A DNA stretch of 64,000 bases from Choristoneura fumiferana (lineage: Eukaryota; Arthropoda; Insecta; Lepidoptera; Tortricidae), in NCBI RefSeq assembly GCF_025370935.1, contig NC_133472.1, forward strand, positions 1,412,749-1,476,748, read 5' to 3'. Below the pieces are notes generated by a model. The model saw only the letters and a program-made list of their open reading frames with translations, was not told the origin of the DNA and did no database searches. The position numbers and the translations under genes are program-made. Shown in pieces: positions 9,996 to 22,531 of the stretch (position 1 is its first letter; each line of letters begins with the position of its first letter).

Positions 9996-12872
9996 CATGA
10001 CACTCAAGTTAATGCTATCTTATCAATTTGATTTCATTTAGCATAGAAGTCAAGTTCGGTAAAAGCTTTTTAAAAAATAAACCTAATATCATCTACGAGT
10101 AGTCATTCGAATATAAGATAAAGCTGTGCAATCAATCAATAAAATGCGCCATTATATCATAATTACTACAATTTATATGCAATTGACATTTGACACAGCA
10201 CACGTTCGATAATTAATATCAGATAATAAATTAATAACAATCGCCAGCCTCAAGACTGCATTTGCGAAGAAAGCTGTATAACTATTATTAGATATAGATT
10301 ACTATACCTACGTCTACCTACACTGTCCCTTAATCCAACTTTTCCTCGCGTATTTAGGAAGCATAACACCCTGCATTATTGTAGTCTCGCTTGTCTGAAA
10401 TAATAATAATTTTACAGACAAAAAGATTTATAACAAAAAAAAATTACAGACTATAAAAACTAAGAATATAATCTTCTACGCGTACCACTTTGAAGTCGGT
10501 GTATCTCAACCGCAAGATAGAAAGTAATTTTTGAAAATCTAGTTCTATCCTAGAATTTCAACTCAATGGGTAGCCGTAGGTAGTAGGGCTGGCTCTTTTC
10601 TCGGTCAAACTATGACATACAATTAGGAAACACAGCGAGCTTTATGGCCACCTTGGCCAATTGTAGCAATCTGGATGATAAAGGCATTGCACTAGCAAAA
10701 TTTAATATAAAATAACAAATATGATTATATTCTTGATTGGACTTAATGTAAATACAAGCACTTAATTATATCTTTTTATTAAATATTTTCATTTCAATTT
10801 AATCTCTTTAATTATGGGACAGCCCGGTATTTGTGAATATAGGTTAAGCCTAAATTAGTATAAATTTGTTTTAATTGGTTTTGTACTCTCATATTTACTA
10901 TTTGTTAATAATGTATAATGATTATGGAGTTTTAATTGCTCACCTGAGCGCAATCGTATATAAAAGCTAGTAGATCAATATATTGGATCTTTCAATCCGT
11001 TTCACTATTGAAAATAATAATCAAGTCATCTTCCAATGTACCTTGGCTTATCTAGTGTCAGACGTAGTGTGGAAGCCTTCTTAGTCAACGGCCAGACGAG
11101 AGGTTTTGACCCCGCTTGACCTTTCCAACGCATAACGATCGCTTATCATCCGCGTGTACATGTCAACTGCGGGTAGCCATGCTCTTAGGTTCTATAAGAA
11201 TTTAACAGGTTCACAGTCCCGATGATTGTTTCGGGACATTTGTATTTAAAACTATTTTGGTGACAAAACGGCGTGACCCCGTTAAAGGCACCGTCCCCGA
11301 CGTATTTCGGCCAGAAGGCAGCACTCGCGATGGTCCCCATCAACAGCCATTGCACATATACTACTATAACACTGTGAACCTGTCAAGGCAATCACAGAAT
11401 ACGCCTTAATGGAACAAGGGAAGAAACCTGGCAAGTTTTAAACCGATTTTTTTAAGAGTCTTTTTTTAATAAGTACAAGCATTTTAGCTGATTGTATTTT
11501 TTTGACAAGGTATTAGTACTTAGTAGTATTATTATTCAAACTACATCACGCGTTCTTCAAATAAGCTCGTATATTAAATCAATTTACCAACTAAACTGAG
11601 CCTTAAAGCACGCCAGCTAAATTATGAAACGAAATCGATTACACATCAAAAAGATTATTTCTTTCCAGTCAATGATTAAAGTTTATTTATAGTTCGTCAA
11701 ACAAATCGAAGTTTTAAAAGTTCGCGTTACGCTTTCATGTGAATGAAATAAAAACATAGCTACAGAAGTTTTTGTTCAAATCTTTACGCGAGTTTGCTTT
11801 TACAGCTCAGTCGTATTTCCCGGATGAAACTGGGCGTTTATTTTATCGCATACGTAGGTTTCGCAACGAGACTTGAGATGCTGAGCGTTGTTGACGATGG
11901 CAAATATCAAAATGATCCGTGTGAGATTCGTCAAATTAACTTTAAACGTCGATGGAACTAAGATAAATGGCAACCGATGACTCAATAAAGGGATTTGGTT
12001 CTTTACTAAATGTAAACTGGCATTACTATCGAGATGCACCTATCTACCAGCATGCAGCAGACTCACCGCCAGTGGTGTTAGGTAGTAAAATAGCACAGAG
12101 TATGCAGGTACATTCGCGAGCGACAACCTCCAAAAAAAAATAGAAGCACTGTGTTTCAAGGATTTCATTGGAAAAAGTACTCAATTACTAATTTAACTAT
12201 CAACTTCCTCAACGTAGATACATCACTAATCTTATTATAAACAAGGCAGCAAGCCGCATTATAATCCAAAGTTATTAATTTATGAACACATTTGTTACTT
12301 ACACCGTGTGGCACTATATGTATGCGAGGAGCGTACTTTATAAGGACAGTCACTGAGGACAGTACATAACAACACAGGTAAGAGCGTACGTAACACAATA
12401 ACGGCCGTCCATAATAAAGTTTTTAAGAATTCCAAACTCAAAAGCGACGCCGGCGCCGCCGGAACACCGGCTTCCATATTTGAAGCCGGAAGCAGCGTAA
12501 CGATGCGACGCGAGCTCGCCCGAATTAATACGAACGTTCGGATTTTAATAAGGAACCATTCTTTATTTACTGGCTACGTAGAAAATATAAGTTTGGCTTT
12601 CAATACCGAACGCATGTTTGCAACATTGGTAAAATTAGTCGGCTTATCTACAATGCGTTACAAAAATAAGGGGGAAAATGTACATAGAAGCGCAATGAAT
12701 ATAATATGCATTATACCATAATGTATCATTTGAAAAATTAATACCTACGTACAAGCAGTTTTGAAGACAATGCAACAATTAAGTACATCCAGAGAGAAAG
12801 GCCTTTTTGTTACAGATATTTTATAAAACGCTTTTTATTAACTTGCAATGTATGTTTAATATTGTATGTGCG
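9996..12872. other. No gene or repeat recognised
   Basis: The longest stretch of apparently single-copy sequence in the window. ORFs here are under 80 codons, overlap on several frames and show no recognisable motif. Confidence 0.45.
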
Positions 12873-13139
12873 GGTCAAATCTTGCAAGTTAAATTTGGCC
12901 CACTTCTAGTAGTCGGATTGTCTTGAAATTTGGCATATACTTATGTAAATTGCGTGACAATACCTGTGAACAATACAATAATCTGGTAGTAACATCCTGA
13001 TAGTCCGGCCAGGACCGTCTCCGCAGGACGGAACTCTTCAGCGGTTAATGGCAGCGGTTTGAAATATGCAAATGTAGTTTGGGTGACAATGCAAGTACTC
13101 GTACAGTCAAGAAAAAATCCAGTCAGCAAAAAAAGCTTG
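12873..13139 (+). mobile_element. Dispersed repeat, family D
   Basis: GTCAAATCTTGCAAGTTAAA, GTAAATTGCGTGACAATAC and CGCAGGACGGAACTCTTCA occur in the same order, inverted, at 18005-18211 and 35757-35968. Non-coding; class unknown. Confidence 0.65.
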
Positions 13140-14035
13140 TATCAAAAAGAATTTTCATACCAAAAACTTATTGTAAAATAAGTATAAACCTTGGTCGGGC
13201 TTGCTGCTTAAGTGCCCTTGGAGTGGCTAATCAGATATTTGATAATGAATAATAAAATTCACAGAAATTGAAGGTCATTCATTGTTATTTAATTAGATAT
13301 GCCATTTTATGCTAAACTATCACTGTAAGGCTTATCTATAACATTAAAGTGTTTTTTTGTTGATATTTTTTGTAAAATTCGCGAATTGGCGAAATTAATT
13401 CGTAGGTGTCATTGCACTCAAGGAAGATTTTTTCAAAATGGCCGCGCCACTTGACAGTGTAAATATTAAATATGGCGCTGCCACTCCAAAGGTTAATCAA
13501 AAGGTGCGCGTGCGATCTTAACGTAACCGACACGTGCGCAACCTTAGAGCTATGAGGTGTATGATTATCTATCAAACGAGAACCATCGATGTTGATTCTA
13601 GCCTCCTTCGCCTCAAATAATATCAATAACGCGAATTAGGTATGATAAAAATATGAAAAGATAGCATTAAATTTTGCACTGATCAGTGCCAAAGCATATG
13701 AAAGGTTAAGGGTCACTTTCGTCGTCGACTTTTACTCTCGAAGCTAAAGTCACGCCTATCTGTCGGTTTATATTTTCAATGTGCTAAGCAATAGTCCTTA
13801 AACTATTAATAAAAATAATAAAAAACTTCACATGATCTAAACAGCATGTAAGACTGAAAAAGCTATACGTGTACGCAATTATTTTCATTCCTCTCTCTTG
13901 CTTCGATTACTCCTTTAATTACCAAGTTTTACAGTCAAACCCATCTTACAAAACGTTTTCATACAGCTACACAATAGTGCGCCACAGTAAGCGTGATTAC
14001 TTGATTAGTTTAAGTCGAAAGGAATGTAACTGAGC
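13140..14035. other. No feature recognised
   Basis: A 96-codon minus-strand ORF at 13336-13626 has no recognisable domain and no supporting context. The sequence is AT-rich and unique within the window up to the start of the duplicated block. Confidence 0.4.
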
Positions 14036-14288
14036 GGAAGGAAATGAAATGAACTGGTCCATGATAAATAATCACAATAAATATATTATTAAAACCATTG
14101 CGTCTGTGATTCAAGAGTAAATTAAATCACTCAACATTATGGGTTTTTTATTGTTATTAATAGTGTTTAATATAAAACCGCACTTATCCTCCTCACTAAA
14201 TACTGAAAAATAAAGTACCAATAAAAAAATATTTACGTAAATGTTCTTTTACAAGATAGCTAAGAACACAAGAAAATCTAAGTAAGGT

Positions 14289-14496
14289 TGACCCGGGGCT
14301 ATAGCTGGGGGGGATATTGTATTAGAGCCGTCTGTGGCGTCCTTACGACGCAATGTTCTTCTCGGCCATTTTACTTTGTGTTCACCAGGAGACTGTCTTC
14401 ACACAACACACATGAACATGGCGAACATGGCGTCGTAAGGACGCCATCAATCACGGCTCAGATACAATATCCCCCCAATTACAATAGCCCCGGGTC
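14289..14496. mobile_element. Foldback MITE, family F3
   Basis: The termini TGACCCGGGGCTAT / ATAGCCCCGGGTCA continue into arms containing GGCGTCCTTACGACGC and GGCGTCGTAAGGACGCC, around a ~90-bp centre. No coding content. The target duplication is unclear. Confidence 0.8.
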
Positions 14497-14944
14497 ATGT
14501 TATTTTTATTTGTGTACCTGAGCTAGGTATTCTGTTTCAGGCTAAAAGCGCTAGCATATAGACATTAATAAAAAAATACCAGTGCCATGAAAACAGTAAC
14601 ATAATTAAAAAATATAGTGATAATAACTAGTTTTCATTAATTTAAGAGTACATTAAAGCCGTTCGTCTCGTCACAGATTATAAATAATTATCGACACGAT
14701 ATTGTCGTTTTTTTTCTCTTAAACATCACTCAAGGGCCGGTGTACACAACAGCTGCCATTGGCAGTTTTACCGTTAGAAGGGTAGCCTTAGCGCGGCAAT
14801 GGATTTAATAGGTTAGATATTATCTACTACGCCTAATTGTATTACTATTAAATGATATGATAATTGATAATGACAGTTGATTACAGTCCGCGCGGCCGCG
14901 TTGTAAGTAGCTAAGTAATACTTTTTGAGCGTTGTCAGCTTTAA

Positions 14945-15033
14945 GAGGTTTTTTTAAGAATCTAGTTTTTATCCGAGGGACCAGCGCGCGATAAACGAAT
15001 ACCACGCGGGCGGAGCCGCGGGCAAAAGCTAAT
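14945..15033 (+). mobile_element. Helitron-like 3' end
   Basis: CCACGCGGGCGGAGCCGCGG forms a short GC hairpin just before AAAAGCTAATT, comparable with the CTAGT end at 55901-55905. The 5' end is not found. Copy 2 is at 32722-32814. Confidence 0.6.
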
Positions 15034-15211
15034 TGTATCTAAATAGTCTTTACTCATTTCTAATAGGGTTAATGCAAGAATTTTATATACTTATTCAAAT
15101 TAATCTTTATTGTTTGACCAACTGAGTGATGAAAGATTTTTTTAATATGGTAAAAAAATACTATACCAACGCTTTACATTGTTAACAAGAAAAAGGATTC
15201 AACACATTTGT

Positions 15212-15683
15212 AAAAAAAACTGGCCAAGCGCGAGTCAGAATCGCGCGCGAAGGGTTCCGTACCATTATCTATACAACATTAGACAAAAGAATGGCAAAAA
15301 AATCAAGTTTGTTGTATGGGAGCCCCCTTAAATATTTATTTATTTATTTTTAAAGTGATTATAATTTATACAACTAAAGATTCTGGGAATATTTTAAGCG
15401 TCTACCTGTTGCCGTTATTAATAACAAGCAAAAAACGGCAAAACAATCACGTTTGTAGATTCCCATACTACATGTCCCCTTAAATATTTATTTTATTATT
15501 TTTTTAGTGTTTGTTGTTATTGCGACCCTTCCTGCGACATAATCTGTGAAAAATTCATGTGTCTAATTATTATAACTCAAGAGATAGAGCCCTGCGACAG
15601 ACGGACGGACAGACAGACAGACCGACAGACAGCGGAGTCTCAGTAATAGGGTTGGCACCCTTTGGGTACGGAACCCTAAAAAA
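15212..15683 (+). mobile_element. Dispersed repeat, family G2
   Basis: It opens with ACTGGCCAAGCGCGAGTCAG and GGGTTCCGTACC. It contains GACGGACGGACAGACAGAC and closes with GGTACGGAACCCTAAAAA. The plan matches family G but the middle differs. A 42-nt hairpin (AATAGTACGGACAAAA and its complement) follows at 15697-15738. Confidence 0.7.
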
Positions 15684-15797
15684 GATCCAATCTATAAATA
15701 GTACGGACAAAACCTCACGAGATTTTGTCCATACTATTAAAAGAACAAATTAAACATTTTAAAATTTATAAGTTATGTAGTTACCAAGCAACTTTTT

Positions 15798-16109
15798 AAA
15801 AGCCGTGAAGCCGTGGTGGCCTAGTGGTTTGACCTATCGCCTCTCAAGCAGAGGGTCGTGGGTTCGAACCCCGGCTCGCACCTCTGAGTTTTTCGAAATT
15901 AATGTGCGGAATTACATTTGAAATTTACCACGAGCTTTGCGGTGAAGGAAAACATCGTGAGGAAACCTGCACAAACCTGCGAAGCGATTCAATGGTGCGT
16001 GCGAAGTTCCCAATCCGCACTGGGCCCGCGTGGGAACTATGGCCCAAGCCCTCTTGTTCTGAGAGGAGGCCTGTGCCCAGCAGTGGGACGTATATAGGCT
16101 GGGATGATG
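15798..16109 (+). mobile_element. SINE A, full length with target duplication
   Basis: The tRNA-like head (15806-15880) has box A-like GTGGCCTAGTGGTTTGA and box B GGTTCGAACCC. The body includes ATTACATTTGAAATTTACCA and GAGGAAACCTGCACAAACC. The tail is GAGAGGAGGC, CCAGCAGTGGGACGTATATA and GATGATG. It is flanked by 12-bp duplications AAGCAACTTTTT at 15786-15797 and 16110-16121. The 3' end is shared with the LINE ORF end at 47630-48001. Confidence 0.9.
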
Positions 16110-16472
16110 AAGCAACTTTTTTATTTGATCTGAGGCAACAGGCCCGCAAAACACGAGATTACTATATTTGACACTAATAGCAAATAACTTCAGACTTAAC
16201 GTCTTAAGAATATCAAACGAACCAAAACGTAAGGTAGAAACCACACTGTGAGTACTAAATTGTGATCTTTCGGCATTCCGGGCATCAAAGTATACCTTTG
16301 ATCTTCCCAAAAGCTTTTCTGCGGTATTCGTGACACAATATGAAAAAGATAAATGTTACAATCATCTTCGAGAACTCTGAAGCTTCGTAACGAGCGAGCT
16401 TAAAGTATCGTGTACCGCTAAGAGTCGTTTATCCATCATTATTGCTTTCCTGATATTCTGAACTGTTATAGT

Positions 16473-16601
16473 ACATTGTGTCTTAAGGGCGGTAAATAAG
16501 GAATTACGAACGAGAGTATATTAGAAGCCCGAAGTCGAAGACTGAGGGCTTTAATGAGTCGATGTTCGTAATTCTAGTACCGCCCGTGCGACATACAATG
16601 T
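16473..16601. mobile_element. Foldback element
   Basis: ACATTGTGTCTTAAGGGCGG pairs imperfectly with CCGCCCGTGCGACATACAATGT, and inner GAATTACGAACG pairs with CGTAATTC further in. It is a ~130-bp imperfect hairpin; copy 2 is at 34247-34375. Confidence 0.65.
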
Positions 16602-17171
16602 TTTTCATCACATTTGCAAGTAAAATTTTATATTTGTAAAAGAAAAAATATAATTGTTCCAAATATTGGCGATACCTTAGGCTGTGCTCTTGGCAACGTC
16701 GCCCTCCCCCTCCCTCGGCATGCGCCGCAACGTGCGTGTGCATGTGGTGGTCCATGTAGTCCTGCAGCACCATCAGTACGGGCACCGACTCATTTACCGT
16801 CCTGGTCTTCATGACAAGACCACGGGTTTCATGACAAGCACATTAAGGTCGAGGGTTTTATTTGGGGGGTTGCAACTAAGGTAGCCTGCATGTTACGACA
16901 CTGTTTACGAGCAAGTGTGATGAAAAGAAATTTGAAACTAAATGAATTTTGTATTCAGAGTTCCGAGATCCGTCGCCAAAGAAAGTCAAAGGGACAGTAT
17001 TGCTATAGACAGAAACATGTTTGTCAACCCCCGACACAAAAAGAGGGGTGGTATATGTGTGACCGCTATTTGTGTCTCTGTATGTGGCACCGTAGGTCTT
17101 AAACGGGTGAACCGATGTGAATGTGTTTTTTTTATTTGAAAGCAAGTTTCCGGCCAATGGTTCTTAGACAT

Positions 17172-17606
17172 AAATTGAAAATACAAACTGAAAATATAGA
17201 TGCACAGAAAAACCAGAAAAATAAGACCAACACTGACACATCTCTTGTCCGGGTGAGCGGTTAGTTCCAATGGAGTGCCGAAAGTTTCTCGATGAGGGCT
17301 ACGGCATAGATGTCGCTAGCGTCACTGATTCAGTGGCTAAATAAGAAACAAACAAGCTGAGATATGTGGTGCATAGGAGAAATTCGTGTCTGTGCCGTTG
17401 ACCAACAGTGTGTAGCAGTATAGCACGCGGTACGGAATACCAAGGACCTGGGTTCGATTCCCAGTGTTGGTCTTATTTTTCTGGTTTTTCTGTGCATCTA
17501 TATTTTCAGTTTGTATTTTCAATTTAGGTTTTACGGGATGACCGTAAAAGTAAAAATTTGGAATTGAAATAAAAAATACAAAAAGATTCCAAAAAAAACA
17601 ATCTTA
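17172..17606 (+). mobile_element. tRNA-foldback element, forward cassette
   Basis: 435 bp between perfect 12-bp target duplications GTTCTTAGACAT (17160-17171, 17607-17618). Order: arm starting AAATTGAAAATACAAACTG; body with CTCTTGTCCGGGTGAGCGG; tRNA-like cassette (17402-17470); complementary arm; tail ACGGGATGACCGTAAAAGT to CAATCTTA. The arms (~58 bp) are reverse complements, extending into the cassette's 3' side. The duplications suggest retroposition or a long-target-site transposon. There is no ORF. Confidence 0.85.
17402..17470 (+). other. tRNA-like cassette (not a functional tRNA)
   Basis: Box B GGTTCGATTCC lies in a perfect T-arm (CTGGG/CCCAG), and the ends CCAACAGTG and CAGTGTTGG pair as an acceptor stem. 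The anticodon region folds, but the loop lacks the expected U33-type layout. It probably acts as, or derives from, a Pol III internal promoter. Confidence 0.7.
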
Positions 17607-17789
17607 GTTCTTAGACATGTTTTATCAAAATCGGTTCAACCGTTCATGAGATATTAAACTTTGAAGTGACAATATCGGAGGTTTGCCAACTTTCTGTTGG
17701 TTAAGTTGTTGCTGTTGCCGGTGGTTTTGTTACAAATTAACTTTATTTGACCTATTGAACAGATAAACATAGATGTGAGACAAGATAGC

Positions 17790-17957
17790 TGTTGGCCGAA
17801 GAGTTCTTGAATGGAGACCGCAGATCGGTCAGCGCAGCGTAGGACGTCCACCAACGACACAGAAGGATGACCTGGTTAAAGCCGCGAGTTCACTGTGGAT
17901 GCAGAAGGTCTACGTCCAACGGTCGACGTCCTAATCTAATATGATGAATGATGATGA
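17790..17957 (+). pseudogene. RTE-like LINE C-terminal remnant
   Basis: One frame gives RRVLEWRPQIGQRSVGRPPT and then DDLVKAASSLWMQK, the C-terminal pattern of the LINE at 44600. The sequence ends in ATGATGAATGATGATGATT, the RTE-style trinucleotide tail. The 5' part is gone. Confidence 0.65.
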
Positions 17958-18004
17958 TTGGTTGAATGAATGTTCCCTAAAATGTAAATTAATAACCTAA
18001 CCAT

Positions 18005-18211
18005 AAGCTTTTTTGCTAACTGTACTTGTTGACAAATTTCAAGCCGATGCTATTAACCGTTGAAGAGTTCCGTCCTGCGGACACGATCCTGGCTGGACTA
18101 CTAGGATGTCACTACTAGATTATTGTATTGTCACGCGATTTACATAAGTATTCCAAATCTCAAGTCAATCTGGCTACTGGAAGTTGGTCAAATTTAACTT
18201 GCAAGATTTGA
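18005..18211 (-). mobile_element. Dispersed repeat, family D
   Basis: Inverted relative to 12873-13139: GAAGAGTTCCGTCCTGCGGA, ATTGTATTGTCACGCGATTT and TTTAACTTGCAAGATTTG are shared. A (GACA)n run follows. Confidence 0.65.
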
Positions 18212-18662
18212 TTAAGTACAGACAGACAGAGAGACGGGGCAGGTGAAACTAAATAAAAGCATGTAAAATAGCACTGTGTATGACATTGTGATTCTGACGA
18301 GCATTCCAAAGATAGTCTAATAAGTCTGGTGCGGATCAGTGACCCCTCAAGAACAAAGCGTCTGCAAACGCCCCAGCAGCACACGAAACACGTATAATTC
18401 AACACCAAACTGTTTCCATCTAAATGCGTAGTAGAAAATAAAACCGAGAGGCAATTAGTCGCTTTTACGAGTAAATCCCGAAGGCCTCGGCACGCTAGCG
18501 CTTGTCGCGTATGTTTAGTAATATCCCTTTCCTAGTTAATAGGCTTTTGTGAGAGTCGTGATAATGGGTCCTCTAGCGTTAACGTACTGTGGCAGTTTGT
18601 ATTAGTAAATATGGCGTCAGTCATGGTAAAAAAAACGAAATATTCTGTAAGGACATTTCAAA

Positions 18663-18772
18663 TTAAAAAAAAAAACACGGGATACTTGACATCAATCGAC
18701 CTAGTAAAATAAGCAAAGCCTGTGCTATGGCTAATAGGCAACTGATAAACATACTTAAATAGATAGATAAGA
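18663..18772 (-). mobile_element. SINE B body fragment
   Basis: ACGGGATACTTGACATCAAT, CGACCTAGTAAAATAAGCAA and CAACTGATAAACATACTTA match the 3' half of SINE B at 2801. The tRNA-like head is lost. Confidence 0.65.
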
Positions 18773-18826
18773 AAGTTCAAAAAAGGCGAGTCGCGGGGGT
18801 TACGATGAGAGCATCTGTAGATGCTT

Positions 18827-18974
18827 AAGGCCTGACAAGTTCCTATTTAGCACTCGGTAGAATCCTGTCACAGTCAGCATTTTCCGCACTTATCAAAAAA
18901 AACTTGATAACGACAACAGAGGCTCCCTGCGACAGGGTTCCACCGAGTGCTAAACAGGAACTTGTCAGGCTTTA
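18827..18974. mobile_element. Foldback MITE, family F4
   Basis: CCTGACAAGTTCCTATTTAG with CACTCGGT pairs with ACCGAGTG and CTAAACAGGAACTTGTCAGG, and an inner CCTGTCACAG pairs with CTGCGACAGG. The loop is ~60 bp. Copy 2 is at 36579-36725. Confidence 0.75.
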
Positions 18975-18999
18975 CATAAGTTATGTACAAAATTATATT

Positions 19000-19413
19000 T
19001 AAGATTGGTTTTTGAAATCTTTTTGTATCTTTTATTTCAATTACAAATATTTGTTATTTGGAACTGAAATAAAAAATACAAAAAGTTTCCAAAAAAACAA
19101 TCTTAATTTGATTGCTTACTAACGATATCTCTTGTCCGGGTGAGCGGTTAGTTCCAATGGAGTGCTGAAAGTTTCTCGATGAGAGCTACAGCTACAGCAT
19201 AGATGTCGCTAGTGTCGCTGCTTAAGTGACTAAATAAGAAACAAACAGGCTGAGGTATATGGTGCATAGGAGAAATTCGTGTCTGTACCGTTGTCCAGCG
19301 GTGGTGTAGCGGTATAGCACGCGGCACGGAATGCCGAGGACCTGGGTTCCATTCCCAGCACTGGTCTTATTTTTTGTTTTTTCTGTGCATCTGTATTTCA
19401 GTTTGTATTTTCG
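19000..19413 (+). mobile_element. tRNA-foldback element, terminal hairpin form
   Basis: Order: short inverted tail (AAGATTGGTTTTTGAAATC), tail forward (to CAATCTTAAT), body CTCTTGTCCGGGTGAGCGG, cassette (19295-19364), then one arm ending GTTTGTATTTTCG, where SINE A body sequence abuts it. So the 5' end here is a tail-tail hairpin, unlike the 17172 copy. Confidence 0.7.
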
Positions 19414-19859
19414 AAAATTACATTTGAAATTTACCACGAAGTAATACATTGGCGTGTGTGTGAGACGTTACCGATCCGTTCTGGCCTCGCGTGGGAACTC
19501 CAGTCGTCTCACTCTCAGGGTAAACTTTAGCCCAGCGGCACATCATTTCAGCATTTTTTTTACTCTTTCGCCATAGTCACTGCACTACCCATGTAGTATA
19601 GAAAGTAAAAAGCACCGCAATGCACCAGAGTTTAAGCCCAAGTATCCTAATTAACACTTTTCAGTCCGAGCACGTATAGAGAATGACAAGCGACGCCGTT
19701 GGCTGACTGGGGGATGGGATGAGATTTCGGTCTAGATATTAATCACTTTAAACAAGTCTGTTGCGGACTCTTTATATTATGTTTCCTTTGTCTTGCGAAA
19801 AGATGAAGAATAGGCTATTTGAGGGGAAGGCGGTTTGTGACACGGTTGTGAGTGTGTTA

Positions 19860-20000
19860 GGGGCTGTTTCACCATCCATTGATTAGTGTTAACTGACGGT
19901 TAACTGTGATGCCATCTCTATTTGTTTTGTTCGAATAGATGGAGACGGCATCACATTTAACCGTCAGTTAACACTATTCAATGGATGGTGAAACAGCCCC
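19860..20000. mobile_element. TA-flanked foldback MITE, family F5
   Basis: 141 bp. Arms GGGGCTGTTTCACCATCCAT and ATGGATGGTGAAACAGCCCC, followed inward by GTTAACTGACGGTTAA and its complement, meet at a loop around TTTGTTTTGTTCGAATAG. TA duplications at 19858-19859 and 20001-20002. Degraded relative at 51248-51361. Confidence 0.85.
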
Positions 20001-20804
20001 TAAAAATGGTCAAAATGGGTGTGCCTTACTTTATGGATGGCCCGTCCCCGTACTCGTTTAAAGGTATCCAGATAACCTTCTTGTCTTATTTAAGGATCTA
20101 ATTCGAGCGCCATTATTAACCAAACTAGCCTAACGTGTAACTCTACACGGCCAAACAATAAAACTGGCCATGATGATGGATTTTAAGCCACTTTAACAGA
20201 AGCAAAAGGCTACAGCATGTTTTTAAAACAAAAGCAGTTCTCTCAAAAGCTATAAGGATTGTTCAAAGTATGGCCTAGGTCGTTCAAAACTTCCCCGCGA
20301 CCTCAAGTCTTTACAAAGTGCTTCCGAACTTTGAGCAGCGATAATCGGTTAGCGGGAATCGATTGGCGATTGCTTTGGTCCAGTTGGAGATTCCCTTTTG
20401 TTTCTGAAACGCGGGTTAACGACTGGTGAGTGAAGTCTCGCCGAAAATATATGTACACCTGACACACAATGACGAAGAAGATAAGCCAACAAATCCAAAA
20501 ATATATGCTCACAAAGCGGAGTAAAAGATGGCACGAGAAAAATTTCTCGCATTAGACAAATTGGACAAAGCTAAATCCAAACTTATGCACACGTACTGTC
20601 ACTTGTACCAATATCTGATACAAGTACATTGTTGTACTCGTATCACATATTGGTGCTGATGAGCGTGGATAAATATCCGATACGGCTCTATTTTTAAGGC
20701 CGGTAGGATGTGGCAGATATATTAATGCAGCTGACTGTACACTTGTAACATTTCAGGACAGGTCTTCTATGCAGTAGCGCGAGTCACGTTCGAAGCGAAC
20801 ACAT

Positions 20805-20940
20805 CAGCAGAGCTACTCCGAAGCTCGAAACTCGAAGTTCGTGTCGTGCGGTCCCTCTCGCTCTCGTATTAAATAGTATAAGTGTCAGAGGGACCGCATG
20901 ACACGAACTTCGAGTTTCGAGTTTCGGAGTAGCCCTGCTG
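20805..20940. mobile_element. Foldback MITE, family F1 (best copy)
   Basis: Arms CTCGAAACTCGAAGTTCGTG with TGCGGTCCCTCT pair with AGAGGGACCGCA and CACGAACTTCGAGTTTCGAG. The loop holds GTATTAAATAGTATAAG. Outer CAGCAG/CTGCTG may be part of the element or a duplication. Diverged relatives at 1101, 8164 and 59367. Confidence 0.85.
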
Positions 20941-21187
20941 GTTCGTAGAATAATTCAACGTAGACGGATACCTTATCTTTGACCTTATGGCAAACATTTA
21001 AAGAATACAGTTTCTTTTAACGCAAAGCGGTCTTACTGTTTACGGAGCAGACGGGAAGCATTAAATAATTCGAATACTGTGAGCAATTGTTTACGAATAG
21101 CAGACTCCAGCAGCTTAATCGCAATCTGGACGGACACACGGACCGATAGGGCGGAGAGTAATAGTAGATTATTGTCGTGGCCTGGAA

Positions 21188-21270
21188 GTAGGCAATCGCT
21201 GGCTGAGTATGAGTATAAACGGACGAGCTTGCGAGTCCTTTAACTAATACGAAGCCAGCAATTGCTATCC
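21188..21270. repeat. Imperfect hairpin
   Basis: GGCAATCGCTGGCT pairs with GCCAGCAATTGC, and an inner AAACGGACGAGC pairs with GAGTCCTTT around TTGC. The pairing is cleaner in copy 2 (38931-39014), where the inner stem is intact. Confidence 0.55.
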
Positions 21271-21758
21271 AGCCGAGACTAAATAAAGCTTTCTCAAAAA
21301 TGGTGAATAATTCTGAAATAGAATAAACTTTTTCTCAAATATATTGTAAAATTTAATTTTATTCCATATTTTTCTTATGCTTTCCCGCCTTTTTTCATTA
21401 AAAATAAACTGCAGGTGTATTTTTCCACCGAAAACACCACAAGCTATTTCAGACCCAATAGAAAAAGTCCGGAGTTCCAACAAAATATCTGATACCGGCC
21501 ATTAGACTTGGCTGTAAGTATACGACTTGTGCCAATATTTCCATGGCCTTTTTAACTTTAAAAAAAAATGTGACTGATTGCAGCGCGCTAATTCATTATT
21601 GTCGAGCTAGCGCGCCTGCATCTTTTTAACTTTTAATTTTTCGCTGACCATAAACTATGCACTTCACCTTCTGATATTAAAGAATAATGTCAACTTTTAA
21701 CGGTCATTTTTGAGAAAAAAAATATATACTCGGCGAATTATCACACAATCGACTAACA

Positions 21759-21900
21759 GTACCACCACCATGAGTTTACAGTGACCGTACTCGATAGCGA
21801 CGGCGTAAATTATTTGTATGGAGAATTTATACGGCGCCTCTACAAATAATTTACGCCGTCGCTATCGAGTACGGTCACTGTAAACTCATGGTAGTGGTAC
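21759..21900. mobile_element. Long near-perfect foldback, family F6
   Basis: ~60-bp arms beginning GTACCACCACCATGAGTTTA and ending CTCATGGTAGTGGTAC around a 22-nt loop. One arm mismatch here is absent in copy 2. A smaller hairpin, TCTCAACTAGCTT with its complement, lies just downstream at 21957-21996. Confidence 0.85.
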
Positions 21901-22531
21901 CGATCTAGTGAATATTTTTCCACTCGTGTTTTGTCGGCTAAGTTTATATCTCGCTATCTCAACTAGCTTCAGTAAACTTCAGTAAGCTAGTTGAGAAAGC
22001 ATGATAAATGCGAACTTTTGCGATAAAATACGATGCATAACAATACTCATTCAATTCATCTGTACAAAATGTAGCACTAGGATCCATAGAAAATATTTGA
22101 AGTAGAGCCATTTGAAGAAAGTAATAGCACTTCGACTTGTTGATGCTTTCTATACATACTGTAATACAAATCGCTCGTCGCTAGTCGGTGCACCTAAATA
22201 TTTTATTTGTATCGTATCGCCAGAGCAGTCGCTAACGATTCATAGTTTATTCGGAAAACGAATATATATTGAGTTTCATGCGATTGCAACTGCTATAACG
22301 CCATGTCTCACGTCACTTGACAACAACTTACCAAGTTTAGTGACAAAATCAACCAACCTTCATCGCTCAAGTAACCGAAAGAATTTTTTTTTTTTTTTAA
22401 ATAAAATACATTAACAAAGGCAACGTCGAGGAGTTACCTAGAGAATCTGTTCAAGGTTAAATAAAAATTATTTTTTTTTCATACCCTCACCGATAGCGAA
22501 ATAGCCAACAGAACACGCAAAAATATGAGTA

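Noticed and set aside
13336..13626. 96-codon minus-strand ORF
   Set aside because: No recognisable domain, no splice context, AT-rich surroundings; length is within chance for this composition.
15806..15880. Candidate tRNA genes at SINE A, SINE B and tRNA-foldback cassettes
   Set aside because: Box A and box B are present, but anticodon loops are irregular and each lies at a fixed place within a multicopy element, some with target duplications.
15912..16310. 132-codon minus-strand ORF
   Set aside because: Mostly antisense of SINE A; the same frame is broken in copy 2.
22112..22414. 100-codon ORF
   Set aside because: In copy 2 the same region is disrupted by deletions (about 39860-40130), and the C-terminus is a translated poly-T/A run.
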